DNA from: Planctomyces sp.
GTDB taxonomy: Bacteria > Planctomycetota > Planctomycetia > Planctomycetales > Planctomycetaceae
Direction: 5' to 3'
Assembly (NCBI GenBank): GCA_005798445.1
Contig: SYJG01000342.1
Span: 1 to 34,895 of the forward strand
DNA length: 34,895 nt
Made by a program: the position numbers and the translations under genes. This document shows, piece by piece, positions 1-9,369 of this stretch (the stretch's first letter is position 1; each line of letters begins with the position of its first letter). Below the pieces are notes generated by a model. That model saw only the letters and a list, made by a program, of their open reading frames with translations. It had not been told where the DNA came from and made no database searches.

Positions 1-222
1 CTGTGCGACGAGCCGACCGGGGCACTCGACATTCAAACGGGGATCGTGGTGCTGGAGGTCATCCAGCGAGTGAATCGAGAACTCGGCACGACCACGGCAG
101 TCATCACACACAACGCGGCGATCGCCGACATGGCCGACCGAGTCGTGCATGTCTCGGACGGACGAATTTCGAGTGTGGAACGAAATACCAAGAAGATTGC
201 TCCGAGCGAGCTGCGCTGGTGA
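1..222 (+). CDS. ABC transporter ATP-binding protein, C-terminal fragment
   Basis: The open frame enters from the left edge and ends at TGA 220-222, giving 73 residues. It begins in the Walker B segment ([10 protein letters not shown], with the catalytic Glu and the D-loop) and carries the H-loop (AVITHN), followed by the usual closing segment [13 protein letters not shown]. The DEPTGALD and DGRI wording fits the MacB/LolD family of ATPases, which power lipoprotein release or efflux from the inner membrane. The Walker A motif and signature motif lie outside the window, so the substrate cannot be judged. The gene converges on the giant minus-strand gene 43 bp away. It could belong to any LolCDE/MacB/FtsE-like system. 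Confidence 0.85.
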   Translation: MCDEPTGALDIQTGIVVLEVIQRVNRELGTTTAVITHNAAIADMADRVVHVSDGRISSVERNTKKIAPSELRW

Positions 223-265
223 GGCTGCGGTGGTGCAGAGATGACGACGGGACGCTGCTTTTGTA

Positions 266-3200
266 CTACTCAAACGCAAAGACCGTTGCGAAGGCTTCGT
301 CGATGGTTTCGAGGGAAGGGTCGAGCACGTCGCCGGTGTCTTTCTTGCTGCTGCCTCCGCGGGCGGGGCCGCCTTTGCCGCCGAGGCCGAGGTCGGTATC
401 GGCATCACCGAAGAGCTGATCGTTTCCCACGCCGCCGATCAGCGTGTCGTTGCCGTCGCCGCCGCGCTGCGTGTCGTTGCCGGCTCCGCCGATGATCGTG
501 TCGCTACCCGTTCCGCCGAGCAAGCTGTTGGCCGCGGCATTGCCCAGAATGGCGTCGTCGCCAGTACCGCCGATCACGTTCTCGAAGTTTCCGGCAAGTT
601 TCGTCGTGCCGGTCGCACTGGTCTTGATCGTGCGGTTCGTGTGAATCGCCAAGGCGACTTCGCTGGTGAGCTTGGCGGTGACGGAGGTCGTCGCGCTGCC
701 GAAATCCAGAACGTCGGTTCCCGCATTCGAGGCTTCGGTGAGCGTATCGGTCTCGATGACATCGGTGTCGGCAAAGCGGTAGCTGTCGTTGCCAGCACCT
801 CCGAGCAGTTGATCGTCGCCTCGGCCTCCGGTGAGTTGATCGTTGCCCGCTCCACCGCTGAGCGAATCGTTGCCGTCATTGCCGTTGAGCGCGTCGTGGC
901 CCGTACCGCCGAGCGCGGTGTCACTGCCAAGACCGCCGTTGAACGCAACACCGAACGTCGCGACGTTGATCTTGCTGGCATCGAGCTTGTCGTCACCGTT
1001 GTTGCCGTTGACGACGATCTGGCCGGTGAACTTGCGAGTTGCCGGGCTGCCGGCCGAATTGAGCGACGCATCGAGCACCACCGTGTCCTTCGCGGTGCCG
1101 CCGGTGATCGTCAGCGAGGTGACGTCCTCCAGCGGCGTCGGAGCGATGACGTCCGTGACGATTCCCGCGACGTTGCGGCGCGCGACCAAATTGTTGCCGA
1201 CTTTCGAGACGGTGACGGTGTTGTCGGAGTCGAGCGCGAGAACGGTCAGGTCGAACGATTGATTCACAATGTTGACCGTGATCGGCCCGGTCTCGGTGGC
1301 CTTCGTGCCGGCGGCACCGAGCGCATCCGTGGCCTTGATCGTCAGCGTGAACAGGGCCACGAGATCATTGCCAACTTTCTTCGCCAGCGATTCGAAGTCG
1401 ATTTTGCTTGCGTCGTTGACTTTGATCTCGCCAGTGACACTGTCGATCTTAAAGGCGTTGCCGGTGTTGCCTCCAGTGATCGTGAAGGCTGTGACGGTAT
1501 CTCCTTCGGGATCGACCGCGGTGACGGTGCCGACTGGCGTGTCGTTCGTCATGAATTCCGAAATGCTCAGCGTCGTGGCGGTGACACGCGGCGCGTCGTT
1601 GACGGGTGTGACCGTCAACACGAAGGTCGTCATCGTGGAAACGTTGCTGCTGTCGGTCGCGGTCACGGTGATTGTGGTCTGGCCGCTCTTGTCGAGTGCC
1701 GGTTTGAGTTGGATCGTGCGTGAGCCGGTGTTGCCCAGGATCACGATGTTGCTCGGTGAGTCCGGAACCAAGTCGGTGTTCGACGAGGTAGCAGTGACGG
1801 TGATGCCGGCCAAGTTGACCAGCTTGTCGTCTCCGTCATCGACGGTGAACTTGATCACGGCCGTCGGCGTGTCTTCCTTGGTCGTCACATTGGCGATGTG
1901 ACTGATCGTCGGGTCGAAGTCGTTGAGCGCGTTGACTGTCACGTTGATGATTTGTGTCAGCGTGTTGACGTTCGGAGCGGTGCCGCTGCCATTGTCGGTG
2001 ACGGTGAATTTGAGATCGCCAGTGCCGAAAAGATTGGGGACCGTTTTGTACGTCAGACCTTGCAGTTCCGTGGCGGTGACAGTGCCGTTGACGGCAACTG
2101 CCGTGTTGCCGTTCGCTTTGAAGAGTTTGATCGCCGCTGGAATGGCTGTGATCTTGTAGGTCAGCGTTTGATTCGCTTCATCGGTCGCAGTCGCGGGACC
2201 GGCGGAGTAAGTCACTCCGGTTAAGCCGAGCGGTACGGCCGAGGGATTCGTACTGTCTTCGTTGACGCTGATTGCCGGGAGCGATCCGTTGGTACGGAGA
2301 GGGACATCATTGATCGACTTGACCGTGATGGTGAACGTGGTCGTGAATGAGTTCTTGCCGCCACCGGCGGTTCCGCCGTCATCGGTCAGGATCACGGTGA
2401 CGGTGGCGACTCCGTTGGCGTTGGGGTTGGGGGTGTAGGTCAGCACGCCTGTGGGGGAGATTGCTGGCTGCTGGCTGAACAGGGCGTTGTTGTTGTTGGA
2501 CACGTTGAAGGTGACGGTCTGCCCGACGTCGCCTGTTCCCGCGCTGATCGACTTGGCGAAGGGGTTGATGGTTTGCGGGCCGACGTCTTCGTTCACGGTC
2601 GGGCTGGTTCCTTTGGTGAAGCTCGGAGCCTTGTTCAATCCGGTGAGTTGGATCGTGAAGGTCTGAGCCGCGCTGAGGTTCACTCCGCCGTTGGCGGTTC
2701 CGCCGTCGTCTTGCAGTTTGACCGTGACGGTGACGGTTCCTGAGGCAGCGGCTTTGGGCGTGAAGGTCAACGTCCCATTGGGCAAGATCGCCGGAGGGAC
2801 GGTGAACAGCGTGGCGTTGGCGGTGGGAATGGTAACTTGGAAATCGAGTGCTTGTCCGGATTCACGCGCCGAGCCTTTGCTGAGGTTGGTGGCCCAGTCG
2901 GTGAGGGAACGAGCCGCGCCATCGCCGGCCGTTGTGAGGTTCGCCCCCTTCGTGAAGCTGGGAGCCTCGTTGCGGTTGGCGACGGTGATTGAGAACGTAT
3001 TGCTGACGGACGCGTTGCCGGGGTCGGTCGCCGTCACTTTCACGTCGAAACTTCCGACATCGCCATCGGCTGGTGTTCCGGAGAACGTGCGGTTGGGGCT
3101 GTCGAAGCTCAACCACGCTGGGAGGAGTGAGTTGTCGGACTGGGAGGCGGTGTAGGTCAGCGAGTCCCCCGCATCGACGTCGTTGAACGTGTGCGGCGCG

Positions 3201-6061
3201 AATGCGAAATTGAAGGCCACATCCTCGGCGGCAGGCTGGTTGGGAAGGGCATGGGCCACGGTCGGAGCGGTGTTGAGCCGCGGCAAGAACAGCACATGCA
3301 CCGCCCCACGCAGGTCGCCTGCACTGTTATCTTCGAAAGCCCCGACGGCCAGATCGCTCACGCCGTCGCCATCCAGATCACCCAGCGAGGCGACCGAACT
3401 GCCGAACCTGGAAGAATTCGAGAACGTGGGACCGCCATTCGTTTCGCTGGCAATTTTGGTGCTGCTCTTCACGGTGCCGTCCACGTTCAGCAACAGCAGA
3501 TGCACCGCCACTCCGAAAGTGTTTCCAGACGGGTGATGACCGCCTTTCGCCCCAACGGCCAGATCGGACACGCCGTCCCCATCCAGGTCACCCAGCGAGG
3601 CGACCGAACTGCCGAACAGGTCAAAATAACCGCCGTTCGGCGTTCCGCTGGCAATCGTGGTGCTGCTCTTCACCGTGCCGTCGGCGATCAGCAACAGCAC
3701 ATGCACCGCCCCTCTAGCCCCGACGGCCAGATCACTCACGCCGTCCCCATCCAGATCACCCAGCGAGGCGACCGAACTACCGAAGTAGACATCATCCTCA
3801 AGCGTGGGGCCGTTCGGCGTTCCGCTGGCAATTTTGGTGCTGCTCTTCACCGTGCCGTCCGTTTTCATGAACAGTACATGCACCGCCCCGGGACTAAACC
3901 CGCCGGTTCTATCACGGTAGGCTCCGACCGCCAGATCGGTCACGCCGTCCCCATCCAGGTCACCCAGCGAGGCGACCGAACTGCCGAAGCGGTCAGGATT
4001 CGCGAGCGTGGGGCCGCCATTCGTTCCGCTGGCAATCTTGGTGCTGCTCTTGACCGTGCCGTCGGCATTCATCAACAGCACATGCACCGCCCCGCGCTTC
4101 AACCCGCCGGTGTCATCGTAATATGCCCCGACGGCCAGATCACTCACGCCGTCCCCATCCAGATCACCCAGCGAGGCGACCGAACTGCCGAAGCGGTCAC
4201 CATCCGTAAGCGTGGGGCCGCCATTCGTTCCGCTGGCAATCTTGGTACTGCTCTTCACCGTGCCGTCCGTTTTCATCAACAGCACATGCACCGCCCCGCG
4301 ATTAACCCCGCCGGTGCTATCGGAGATTGCCCCAACAGCCAGATCGCTCACGCCGTCTCCATCCAGGTCACCCAGCGAGGCGACCGAAATGCCGAAGCGG
4401 TCATAAATCGCGAGCGTGGGGCCGCCATTCAATCCGCTGGCAATCTTCACGCTCTTGGCAGGATCGACGGTGCTTTCGCTGCGGCGAGTGATCGTCGCCG
4501 CGTAGTCTTCGACTTCGCCACCAATCGCCGCTCCGGTGGAGTTCGCCGCCGCCGCATCCGCGCTCAACCGGAACCGCGCATACGTCGCGCCCGGCGATGT
4601 GCTCGCCGAAACGGCCGGGAACGTCAGTTGGAACGTGCCATTGTTCGTCCCGTTGGGAACGCTCACCGAAGTCCGCTCAGTGGCGTTGTCGAACACGCCA
4701 TCTCGATTGAAGTCGATCCAGCCAAACAACGTCGCCTCCGAACCAGTCGTATTCGTCGCCCGCACTCGCACGACCGGAACCGCTCCCACCGTCAAAAACA
4801 AGTCCTGAGCCGGTTCGATCAAGCCCCCCTCATCATCCGGCAGCGTCGCAATGTCATCCCCATTGGCTCGCACTCCAGGAGAAGCATTCTGCTCCCCATC
4901 GACTCGGCTGCCGAGAAACAACGTTGTCCGCGTGGAGTTGATGATGTGGCTAGGCCCACCGTCGGAAGCGGACGTTTGGTAATTGCCAGTGCCCGTTCCC
5001 GCCCCGGTATCCGGTGCGTCACCGAAGTCGGGAGGCGCGTTCAAGAACACGAGATGCACGGCCCCACGAAGTATCGTCGCAAGGGGATTGAAGTCATCGA
5101 ATCGTGCTCCGACCGCCAAATCGGTCACGCCATCTCCATCCAGATCACCCAGCGAAGCGACCGAATTGCCGAAGTGGGAATAACCCGAGAGCGTGGGGAC
5201 GCCATTCGTTCCGCTGGCAATTTTGGTGCTGCTCTTCACGGTGCCGTTCGCGTTCAGCAACAGCAGATGCACCGCCCCGCGACGCAACGAGCCGCCCTCA
5301 TCGCCGAAGGCCCCGACCGCCAGATCGGTCACTCCGTCCCCATCCAAATCCCCCACCGAGGCAACGGAAGTCCCAAAAAAGTTGAAAGCCGTGATGGTGG
5401 GCGCGTTGGGAGTTCCGCTGGCGATCTTGCTCTTGCTCTTCACCGTTCCATTCGCGTTCATGAACAGCACATGCACCGCCCCGCTATAGCTCCCGCTCGT
5501 CCGATCACCCCTGGCCCCGACGGCCAGATCGGTCACGCCGTCTCCATCCAGATCCCCCAACGAGGCGACCGAACCGCCGAAGATGTCATACCCGCTGTTG
5601 CTCGGACCACCGTTGAGACCCGCGGCAATTTTGGTGCTGCTCTTCACCGTGCCATTCGCATTCAGCATCAGGAGATGCAGCCCCCCAGCGTCATCACCGT
5701 CGGTTGCTCCGACGGCCAGATCGATCACGCCGTCCCCATCCAAGTCACCCAGCGAGGCGATCGACCTGCCGAAGTTGTCATCATCCCCAACCGCGGGACC
5801 GCCATTCATGCCGCTGGCAATCTTGATGCTGCTCTTGACCGTGCCATTCGCGTTTAAGAACAGCACATGCACGGCCCCACGATCGTAACCGGCCGTATCA
5901 TCTCGGTAGGCCCCGACGGCGAGATCATTCACGCCATCTCCATCCAGGTCACCTAGTGAGCCGACGGCAATGCCGAAATGATCCCCATCCGCGAGCGTGG
6001 GGGCGTTCGTCGATCCGCTGGCAATCTTGGTGCTGCTCTTCACCGAGCCGTTCGCATTCAA
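266..6061 (-). CDS. Giant FG-GAP/GEVED/cadherin/RTX surface protein, main open fragment
   Basis: This is the longest unbroken frame (1931 codons) of a gene that really starts near 6962; see the pseudogene entry for the broken 5' part. In protein order it has five FG-GAP repeats (each with the calcium loop DLDGDG and DLAVGA), a GEVED domain (DFGDAPDT near 5030, GEVEDYAATI near 4500), six more FG-GAP repeats, then an Ig/cadherin-like region (about 3260-1270, with repeated TVTATD/TFTITV strands and NEAPSF-type junctions), and RTX nonapeptides (GGxGxDxLxGG) from about 960 to the end. Such proteins are secreted and bind calcium, and probably work in adhesion or as matrix. No sorting domain is visible at the C-terminus, which ends EAFATVFAFE. 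A start at 6061 (ATG in a repeat, MNANG) is only the first ATG after a frameshift and is unlikely to be genuine. Confidence 0.8.
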   Translation of the reverse strand: MNANGSVKSSTKIASGSTNAPTLADGDHFGIAVGSLGDLDGDGVNDLAVGAYRDDTAGYDRGAVHVLFLNANGTVKSSIKIASGMNGGPAVGDDDNFGRSIASLGDLDGDGVIDLAVGATDGDDAGGLHLLMLNANGTVKSSTKIAAGLNGGPSNSGYDIFGGSVASLGDLDGDGVTDLAVGARGDRTSGSYSGAVHVLFMNANGTVKSKSKIASGTPNAPTITAFNFFGTSVASVGDLDGDGVTDLAVGAFGDEGGSLRRGAVHLLLLNANGTVKSSTKIASGTNGVPTLSGYSHFGNSVASLGDLDGDGVTDLAVGARFDDFNPLATILRGAVHLVFLNAPPDFGDAPDTGAGTGTGNYQTSASDGGPSHIINSTRTTLFLGSRVDGEQNASPGVRANGDDIATLPDDEGGLIEPAQDLFLTVGAVPVVRVRATNTTGSEATLFGWIDFNRDGVFDNATERTSVSVPNGTNNGTFQLTFPAVSASTSPGATYARFRLSADAAAANSTGAAIGGEVEDYAATITRRSESTVDPAKSVKIASGLNGGPTLAIYDRFGISVASLGDLDGDGVSDLAVGAISDSTGGVNRGAVHVLLMKTDGTVKSSTKIASGTNGGPTLTDGDRFGSSVASLGDLDGDGVSDLAVGAYYDDTGGLKRGAVHVLLMNADGTVKSSTKIASGTNGGPTLANPDRFGSSVASLGDLDGDGVTDLAVGAYRDRTGGFSPGAVHVLFMKTDGTVKSSTKIASGTPNGPTLEDDVYFGSSVASLGDLDGDGVSDLAVGARGAVHVLLLIADGTVKSSTTIASGTPNGGYFDLFGSSVASLGDLDGDGVSDLAVGAKGGHHPSGNTFGVAVHLLLLNVDGTVKSSTKIASETNGGPTFSNSSRFGSSVASLGDLDGDGVSDLAVGAFEDNSAGDLRGAVHVLFLPRLNTAPTVAHALPNQPAAEDVAFNFAFAPHTFNDVDAGDSLTYTASQSDNSLLPAWLSFDSPNRTFSGTPADGDVGSFDVKVTATDPGNASVSNTFSITVANRNEAPSFTKGANLTTAGDGAARSLTDWATNLSKGSARESGQALDFQVTIPTANATLFTVPPAILPNGTLTFTPKAAASGTVTVTVKLQDDGGTANGGVNLSAAQTFTIQLTGLNKAPSFTKGTSPTVNEDVGPQTINPFAKSISAGTGDVGQTVTFNVSNNNNALFSQQPAISPTGVLTYTPNPNANGVATVTVILTDDGGTAGGGKNSFTTTFTITVKSINDVPLRTNGSLPAISVNEDSTNPSAVPLGLTGVTYSAGPATATDEANQTLTYKITAIPAAIKLFKANGNTAVAVNGTVTATELQGLTYKTVPNLFGTGDLKFTVTDNGSGTAPNVNTLTQIINVTVNALNDFDPTISHIANVTTKEDTPTAVIKFTVDDGDDKLVNLAGITVTATSSNTDLVPDSPSNIVILGNTGSRTIQLKPALDKSGQTTITVTATDSSNVSTMTTFVLTVTPVNDAPRVTATTLSISEFMTNDTPVGTVTAVDPEGDTVTAFTITGGNTGNAFKIDSVTGEIKVNDASKIDFESLAKKVGNDLVALFTLTIKATDALGAAGTKATETGPITVNIVNQSFDLTVLALDSDNTVTVSKVGNNLVARRNVAGIVTDVIAPTPLEDVTSLTITGGTAKDTVVLDASLNSAGSPATRKFTGQIVVNGNNGDDKLDASKINVATFGVAFNGGLGSDTALGGTGHDALNGNDGNDSLSGGAGNDQLTGGRGDDQLLGGAGNDSYRFADTDVIETDTLTEASNAGTDVLDFGSATTSVTAKLTSEVALAIHTNRTIKTSATGTTKLAGNFENVIGGTGDDAILGNAAANSLLGGTGSDTIIGGAGNDTQRGGDGNDTLIGGVGNDQLFGDADTDLGLGGKGGPARGGSSKKDTGDVLDPSLETIDEAFATVFAFE
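3280..4450 (-). repeat. Six tandem FG-GAP-encoding DNA repeats (second block)
   Basis: Six units of roughly 180-210 bp encode FG-GAP repeats. The stretch coding FGSSVASLGDLDGDGV is nearly identical at DNA level in all six. One unit (around 3690-3840) lacks about ten codons of the variable loop (DLAVGARGAVHV). The block follows a GEVED domain and duplicates the arrangement at 5035-6230. Confidence 0.85.
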
Positions 6062-6230
6062 AATAGCACAGACACGGCCCCACGATTGGTACCGTTCGTA
6101 TCATCTCGGTAGGCCCCAACGGCCATGTCGCCCACACCGTCGCCATCCAGGTCACCCAACGAGGCGACTGACCAACCAAAATTGTCTGTCCCCGGAAAAG
6201 TGGGGGTGCCATTCAATCCGCTGGCAAGCT
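5035..6230 (-). repeat. Six tandem FG-GAP-encoding DNA repeats (first block)
   Basis: Six further FG-GAP units lie directly after the first GEVED domain. Five are in the 266-6061 frame and the first is in the frame ending at 6058. Shared phrases are KIASG, SVASLGDLDGDGV, DLAVGA and GAVHVLFLNANGTVKSS. Together with its GEVED domain the block is a module duplicated once within the gene. Confidence 0.85.
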
Positions 6231-6962
6231 TCAAGTTTTTGGAAGGATCGGCAGTCGTGTGGCCGCGACGAGTGATCGTCGCCGCGTAGTCTTCGACTTC
6301 GCCACCAAGCGCCAGTCCATTGGGGGTTGACGCTACCGGATCATCGCTCAACCGGAACCGCGCGTAAGTCGCACCCGGCGACATGCTGGCCGGAATGGTC
6401 GGGAACGTCAGTTGGAACGTGCCGTTGTTCGTCGCGTTGGGAACGCCCACCGATGTCCGCTCAGTGGCGTTGTCGAACTCGCCATCTCGATTGAAGTCGA
6501 TCCAGCCATACAAGGTCGCCGCCAAGCCAGTCGTGTTCGTCGCCCGCACTTGCACCACCGGAGCCGAACCCACCGTCAACAACAAGTCCTGAGCCGGCTC
6601 GATCAACCCGTCCTCATCATCCGGCAGCGTCGCAAGGTCATCCCCATTGGCACGCACCCCAGGAACGCCAACCACCTCCCCATCCACTCGGCTGCCGAGA
6701 AACAGCGTGCTACTCGTCCCGGCAATGATATGAGCCGGACCACCGTTTTCGCCGAGCGTCCGATAGTCCCCCACTCCTGTCCCAGCGGAGTATCCGGCGC
6801 ATCACCAAAGTCGATCGTCAACAGCGTCCGGGCTTCCAAACACTCCAACTAACGTTGCCCGTGTGCCAACTCGCGCTCACGCCGCCGCGCCGTCCGCCGG
6901 ACTCGGCGATGCGAGGAGTGCGCTCGAGAAACGAACTGCTGAAGCCAATGGGTCAGTTGCAT
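6058..6962 (-). pseudogene. Broken 5' part of the giant FG-GAP/RTX surface protein gene
   Basis: Reading down from ATG 6960-6962 gives a classic planctomycete leader (MQLTHWLQQF, then Arg-rich RRVRRTARRRERE). A TAG at 6849-6851 interrupts the frame, and directly after it, in the same frame, comes LECLEARTLLTIDFGDAPDT, the phylum's N-terminal motif plus the start of a GEVED domain. Near 6785 one base is missing compared with the second GEVED copy, so the frame shifts to one that carries the rest of GEVED (GGEVEDYAATITRR) and the first FG-GAP repeat. At the A-run 6060-6063 another base is missing compared with sister repeats, and the frame shifts again into the 1931-codon fragment. Restoring these three sites would give one gene, 266-6962. 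Either the gene is decaying or the assembly has local errors. Confidence 0.8.
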
Positions 6963-7416
6963 GTGGTCACTTTCAAGCACGACGCGCCAGCGAGTGATTT
7001 TGTTCGGAACCACTCGCTGGCACGTCGTGCTGGTGTCGGTATGTGTCTCGGTCAGGAGACCAGACACAACGGATTCGGGATCGTTGACCCGGAAAGTAGA
7101 ATCGAGTGTGTCGTTACTGGCCAGCCTCATTTGTCCGCGATGCGCACAAGCCATTCAATCTCCGTGGTCATGACCCCCACGGCTATCGGCTGTCGGACAC
7201 CGGGTCAGACGACCGAGCCAGACAGCTCATACGGATTCCTAGAACTGGTGCTGCATCTTGGAGCGAGTCAACTCATCGCGAACCTCGCTCAAAAATTAGC
7301 CAGCCGTGAGGCAAACGGCCTTGGCCCTTGCAACCGCATCACGAAACAGGATCATCGCCAAGTCGAGCAGATGGCTCGGCAATGGCCAATCAAACTCGTC
7401 GATAAGAGGGTGCGTC
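6963..7416. other. Intergenic region upstream of glpK
   Basis: The divergent spacer between the broken surface-protein gene (minus) and glpK (plus) is 454 bp. It contains the palindromic repeat at 6976-7031. Short open frames here show no recognisable domain. Both promoters should lie here, but I could not pick convincing -35/-10 pairs. Confidence 0.6.
6976..7031. repeat. Palindromic REP-like element, copy 1
   Basis: Arms of 21 bp (6976-6996 AGCACGACGCGCCAGCGAGTG; 7011-7031) pair with one mismatch around a 14-nt loop. The same palindrome recurs at 8903-8968 on the other side of glpK. This kind of dispersed intergenic palindrome is common in planctomycete genomes (from memory). Confidence 0.85.
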
Positions 7417-8901
7417 ATGCCCAAATCCTGCGTTTTGGCACTCGATCAAGGGACGACATCGAGCCGAGCGATCGTGTTTGATCGGTCGGGGCGTGCGGTT
7501 GGTTCGGCTCAGCGGGAGTTTCCGCAGTTGTTCCCGTCGCCGGGACATGTCGAGCATGACCCGGAGGCGATTTGGGACAGCCAGCTCGCGACGGCAAAGC
7601 TAGCGTTGACGAACGCGAAGCTATCCGCGTCCGACATCGCGGCGATCGGCGTCACGAATCAACGCGAGACGACGATCCTCTGGGAGCGTGACTCCGGCAA
7701 GCCGGTCGCGAATGCGATCGTGTGGCAGAGTCGGATCACCGTGCCAATCTGCGAGCGTCTGAAGGCAGACGGAGTCGAGTCGCTGTTTCGGCAAAAGACC
7801 GGATTAGTCATCGATGCGTATTTCTCAGGGACGAAGATCCGGCATCTGCTGGACACGATTCCGGGACTGCGCGCACGGGCCGAGCGTGGTGAGATTTTGT
7901 TCGGTACGGTCGATTCGTTCTTAATCTGGCGGCTGACGGGCGGAAAGCAGCACGTCTCGGACGTCAGCAACGCGAGTCGCACGCTACTGTTCAATCTCCA
8001 CACGCTCGATTGGGACGACGAGTTGCTCAAGCTGATGGACGTGCCGCGCGCGATGCTGCCGCAGGTCGTCTCGTCCAGCGAGATCGTCGGTGAGTCCAAT
8101 GCGAAGTGGCTCGGCGGTGCGATCCCGATTGCCGGAGATGCCGGCGATCAGCAGGCGGCGACTTTCGGTCAGGCTTGCTTCGATCCGGGGAGCGCAAAGA
8201 ACACCTACGGTACCGGTTGTTTTTTGCTGATGAACACGGGAGAGAAGCCAGCCGAATCCAAGCACGGCCTGCTGACGACGGTCGGCTGGCGGATCAACGG
8301 GCGGACGACCTATTGCCTGGAAGGCTCGGTGTTCGTCGCCGGTGCGGCGGTGCAGTGGTTGCGGGACGGCCTGGGCCTGATCCGGCACGCGAGCGAAACA
8401 GCGGAGTTGGCGACCTCGGTCGCAGACAATGGCGGCGTCTATTTCGTGCCGGCTTTCGTCGGGCTGGGTGCTCCGTATTGGGATGCGAACGCTCGCGGAG
8501 TCATCACCGGGCTGACACGCGGGACGACGAAGGCTCATCTGGCCCGGGCGGCGTTGGAGGCGATGGCCTATCAGACTTCCGATGTGCTGGACGCGATGCG
8601 GCAAGATTCCGGCGTCGCGTTGCAATCGCTGCGAGTCGATGGCGGAGCGACCGCAAACGATTGGCTGATGCAGTTTCAAGCGGACGTGTTGGGGGTCGCC
8701 GTGCGGCGTCCGGCCGTGCAGGAGACGACCGCTCTGGGTGCCGCGTACCTCGCCGGTTTGGCGACGGGAGTTTGGTCCGACTTGAGTGACGTCTCGAAGA
8801 ATTGGCAGTTGCAGCGTGAATTTGCGCCGGTCATGTCGGGCTCTGAGCGTGAGCGATTGCTCCAACAGTGGCATCGTACGGTCGCGCGAGCGGGTGGCTG
8901 A
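7417..8901 (+). CDS. glpK: Glycerol kinase
   Basis: The product (494 aa, the usual length) phosphorylates glycerol to sn-glycerol 3-phosphate with ATP in the cytoplasm. It begins with the FGGY-kinase phosphate loop ([14 protein letters not shown]), continues with GVTNQRETT and WQSRIT for glycerol binding, [13 protein letters not shown] with the catalytic Asp, the [14 protein letters not shown] loop, and the C-terminal adenosine-binding [16 protein letters not shown]. The ATG at 7417 follows a purine-rich AAGAGGG; the frame is open farther upstream but the family N-terminus ([15 protein letters not shown]) fixes the start. No glpF or glpD is adjacent, so it appears to be a single-gene unit. 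Palindromic repeats sit on both sides, the downstream one starting 2 bp after the stop. Confidence 0.96.
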   Translation: MPKSCVLALDQGTTSSRAIVFDRSGRAVGSAQREFPQLFPSPGHVEHDPEAIWDSQLATAKLALTNAKLSASDIAAIGVTNQRETTILWERDSGKPVANAIVWQSRITVPICERLKADGVESLFRQKTGLVIDAYFSGTKIRHLLDTIPGLRARAERGEILFGTVDSFLIWRLTGGKQHVSDVSNASRTLLFNLHTLDWDDELLKLMDVPRAMLPQVVSSSEIVGESNAKWLGGAIPIAGDAGDQQAATFGQACFDPGSAKNTYGTGCFLLMNTGEKPAESKHGLLTTVGWRINGRTTYCLEGSVFVAGAAVQWLRDGLGLIRHASETAELATSVADNGGVYFVPAFVGLGAPYWDANARGVITGLTRGTTKAHLARAALEAMAYQTSDVLDAMRQDSGVALQSLRVDGGATANDWLMQFQADVLGVAVRRPAVQETTALGAAYLAGLATGVWSDLSDVSKNWQLQREFAPVMSGSERERLLQQWHRTVARAGG

Positions 8902-8902
8902 G

Positions 8903-8968
8903 TGCCAGCACGACGCGGCAGCGAGTGGTTGTTCGCAAAAAACCACTCGCTGGCGCGTCGTGCTGGCA
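8903..8968. repeat. Palindromic REP-like element, copy 2
   Basis: Arms of 28 bp (8903-8930 and 8941-8968) pair with a single mismatch around a 10-nt loop. The core is the same as at 6976-7031. It starts just after the glpK stop codon, so the transcript would end in a very stable hairpin that could act in mRNA protection or termination, although no T-run follows. Confidence 0.88.
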
Positions 8969-9369
8969 GAGTAAGGCGATTCGCCGTTGACGTCGGCTCA
9001 CGGGTGAGTCTGAGGGTTGTAATGTCCGCGTCAATTATGCGGATTGACAGTCCTGATGCGATCAAGGAATCGCTCGACGGAGATGCTGTCTTCGGATTCA
9101 TCGCGCCGTTCGACAAGGCTGATAGAGACGTCATGTTCGGCAGGTTTTCGCCGACTGGTCGGACTCTCGCAGGTTCGGGGAATGGCATCTTTGGCTTGCG
9201 GTGCGCATTGAGAACCCGGAATTCGTTGGACGATCTGCAAGGTGGAATTCTGACGGCTCGGCGCGACCGCCCGGCGCAGACTTTCGCCCCAAACCAAACA
9301 CATCGAGTCATGAGGCTGGCTGGCGAGACCGTCGCGAGCCGCTTTGATGGATCATCGGGAGATCAAGCG
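8969..9369. other. Intergenic leader upstream of the RTX gene
   Basis: About 400 bp without a recognisable gene. The RTX frame stays open through it, but the planctomycete N-terminal leader fixes the start at 9370. A TTGACA occurs near 9046 without a convincing -10 partner. I see nothing else. Confidence 0.5.

Noticed and set aside
3191-5857. Long open frame of 888 codons on plus
   Set aside because: It is antisense to the FG-GAP repeats; its repetitive HAVPIQITQRGDR text simply mirrors the DNA repeats of the real minus-strand gene.
3280-6230. CRISPR-like regular repeats
   Set aside because: Units are about 180-210 bp, coding and in frame, and encode FG-GAP domains; they are not short repeats with unique spacers.
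6961-7173. Small frame with CPRC, possible zinc-ribbon remnant of a kinase N-terminus
   Set aside because: Only one C-x-x-C pair and a stop soon after; there is no further similarity.
8902-9369. Upstream extension of the RTX protein frame
   Set aside because: The frame is open, but it begins in a palindromic repeat and the planctomycete leader at 9370 is the natural start.
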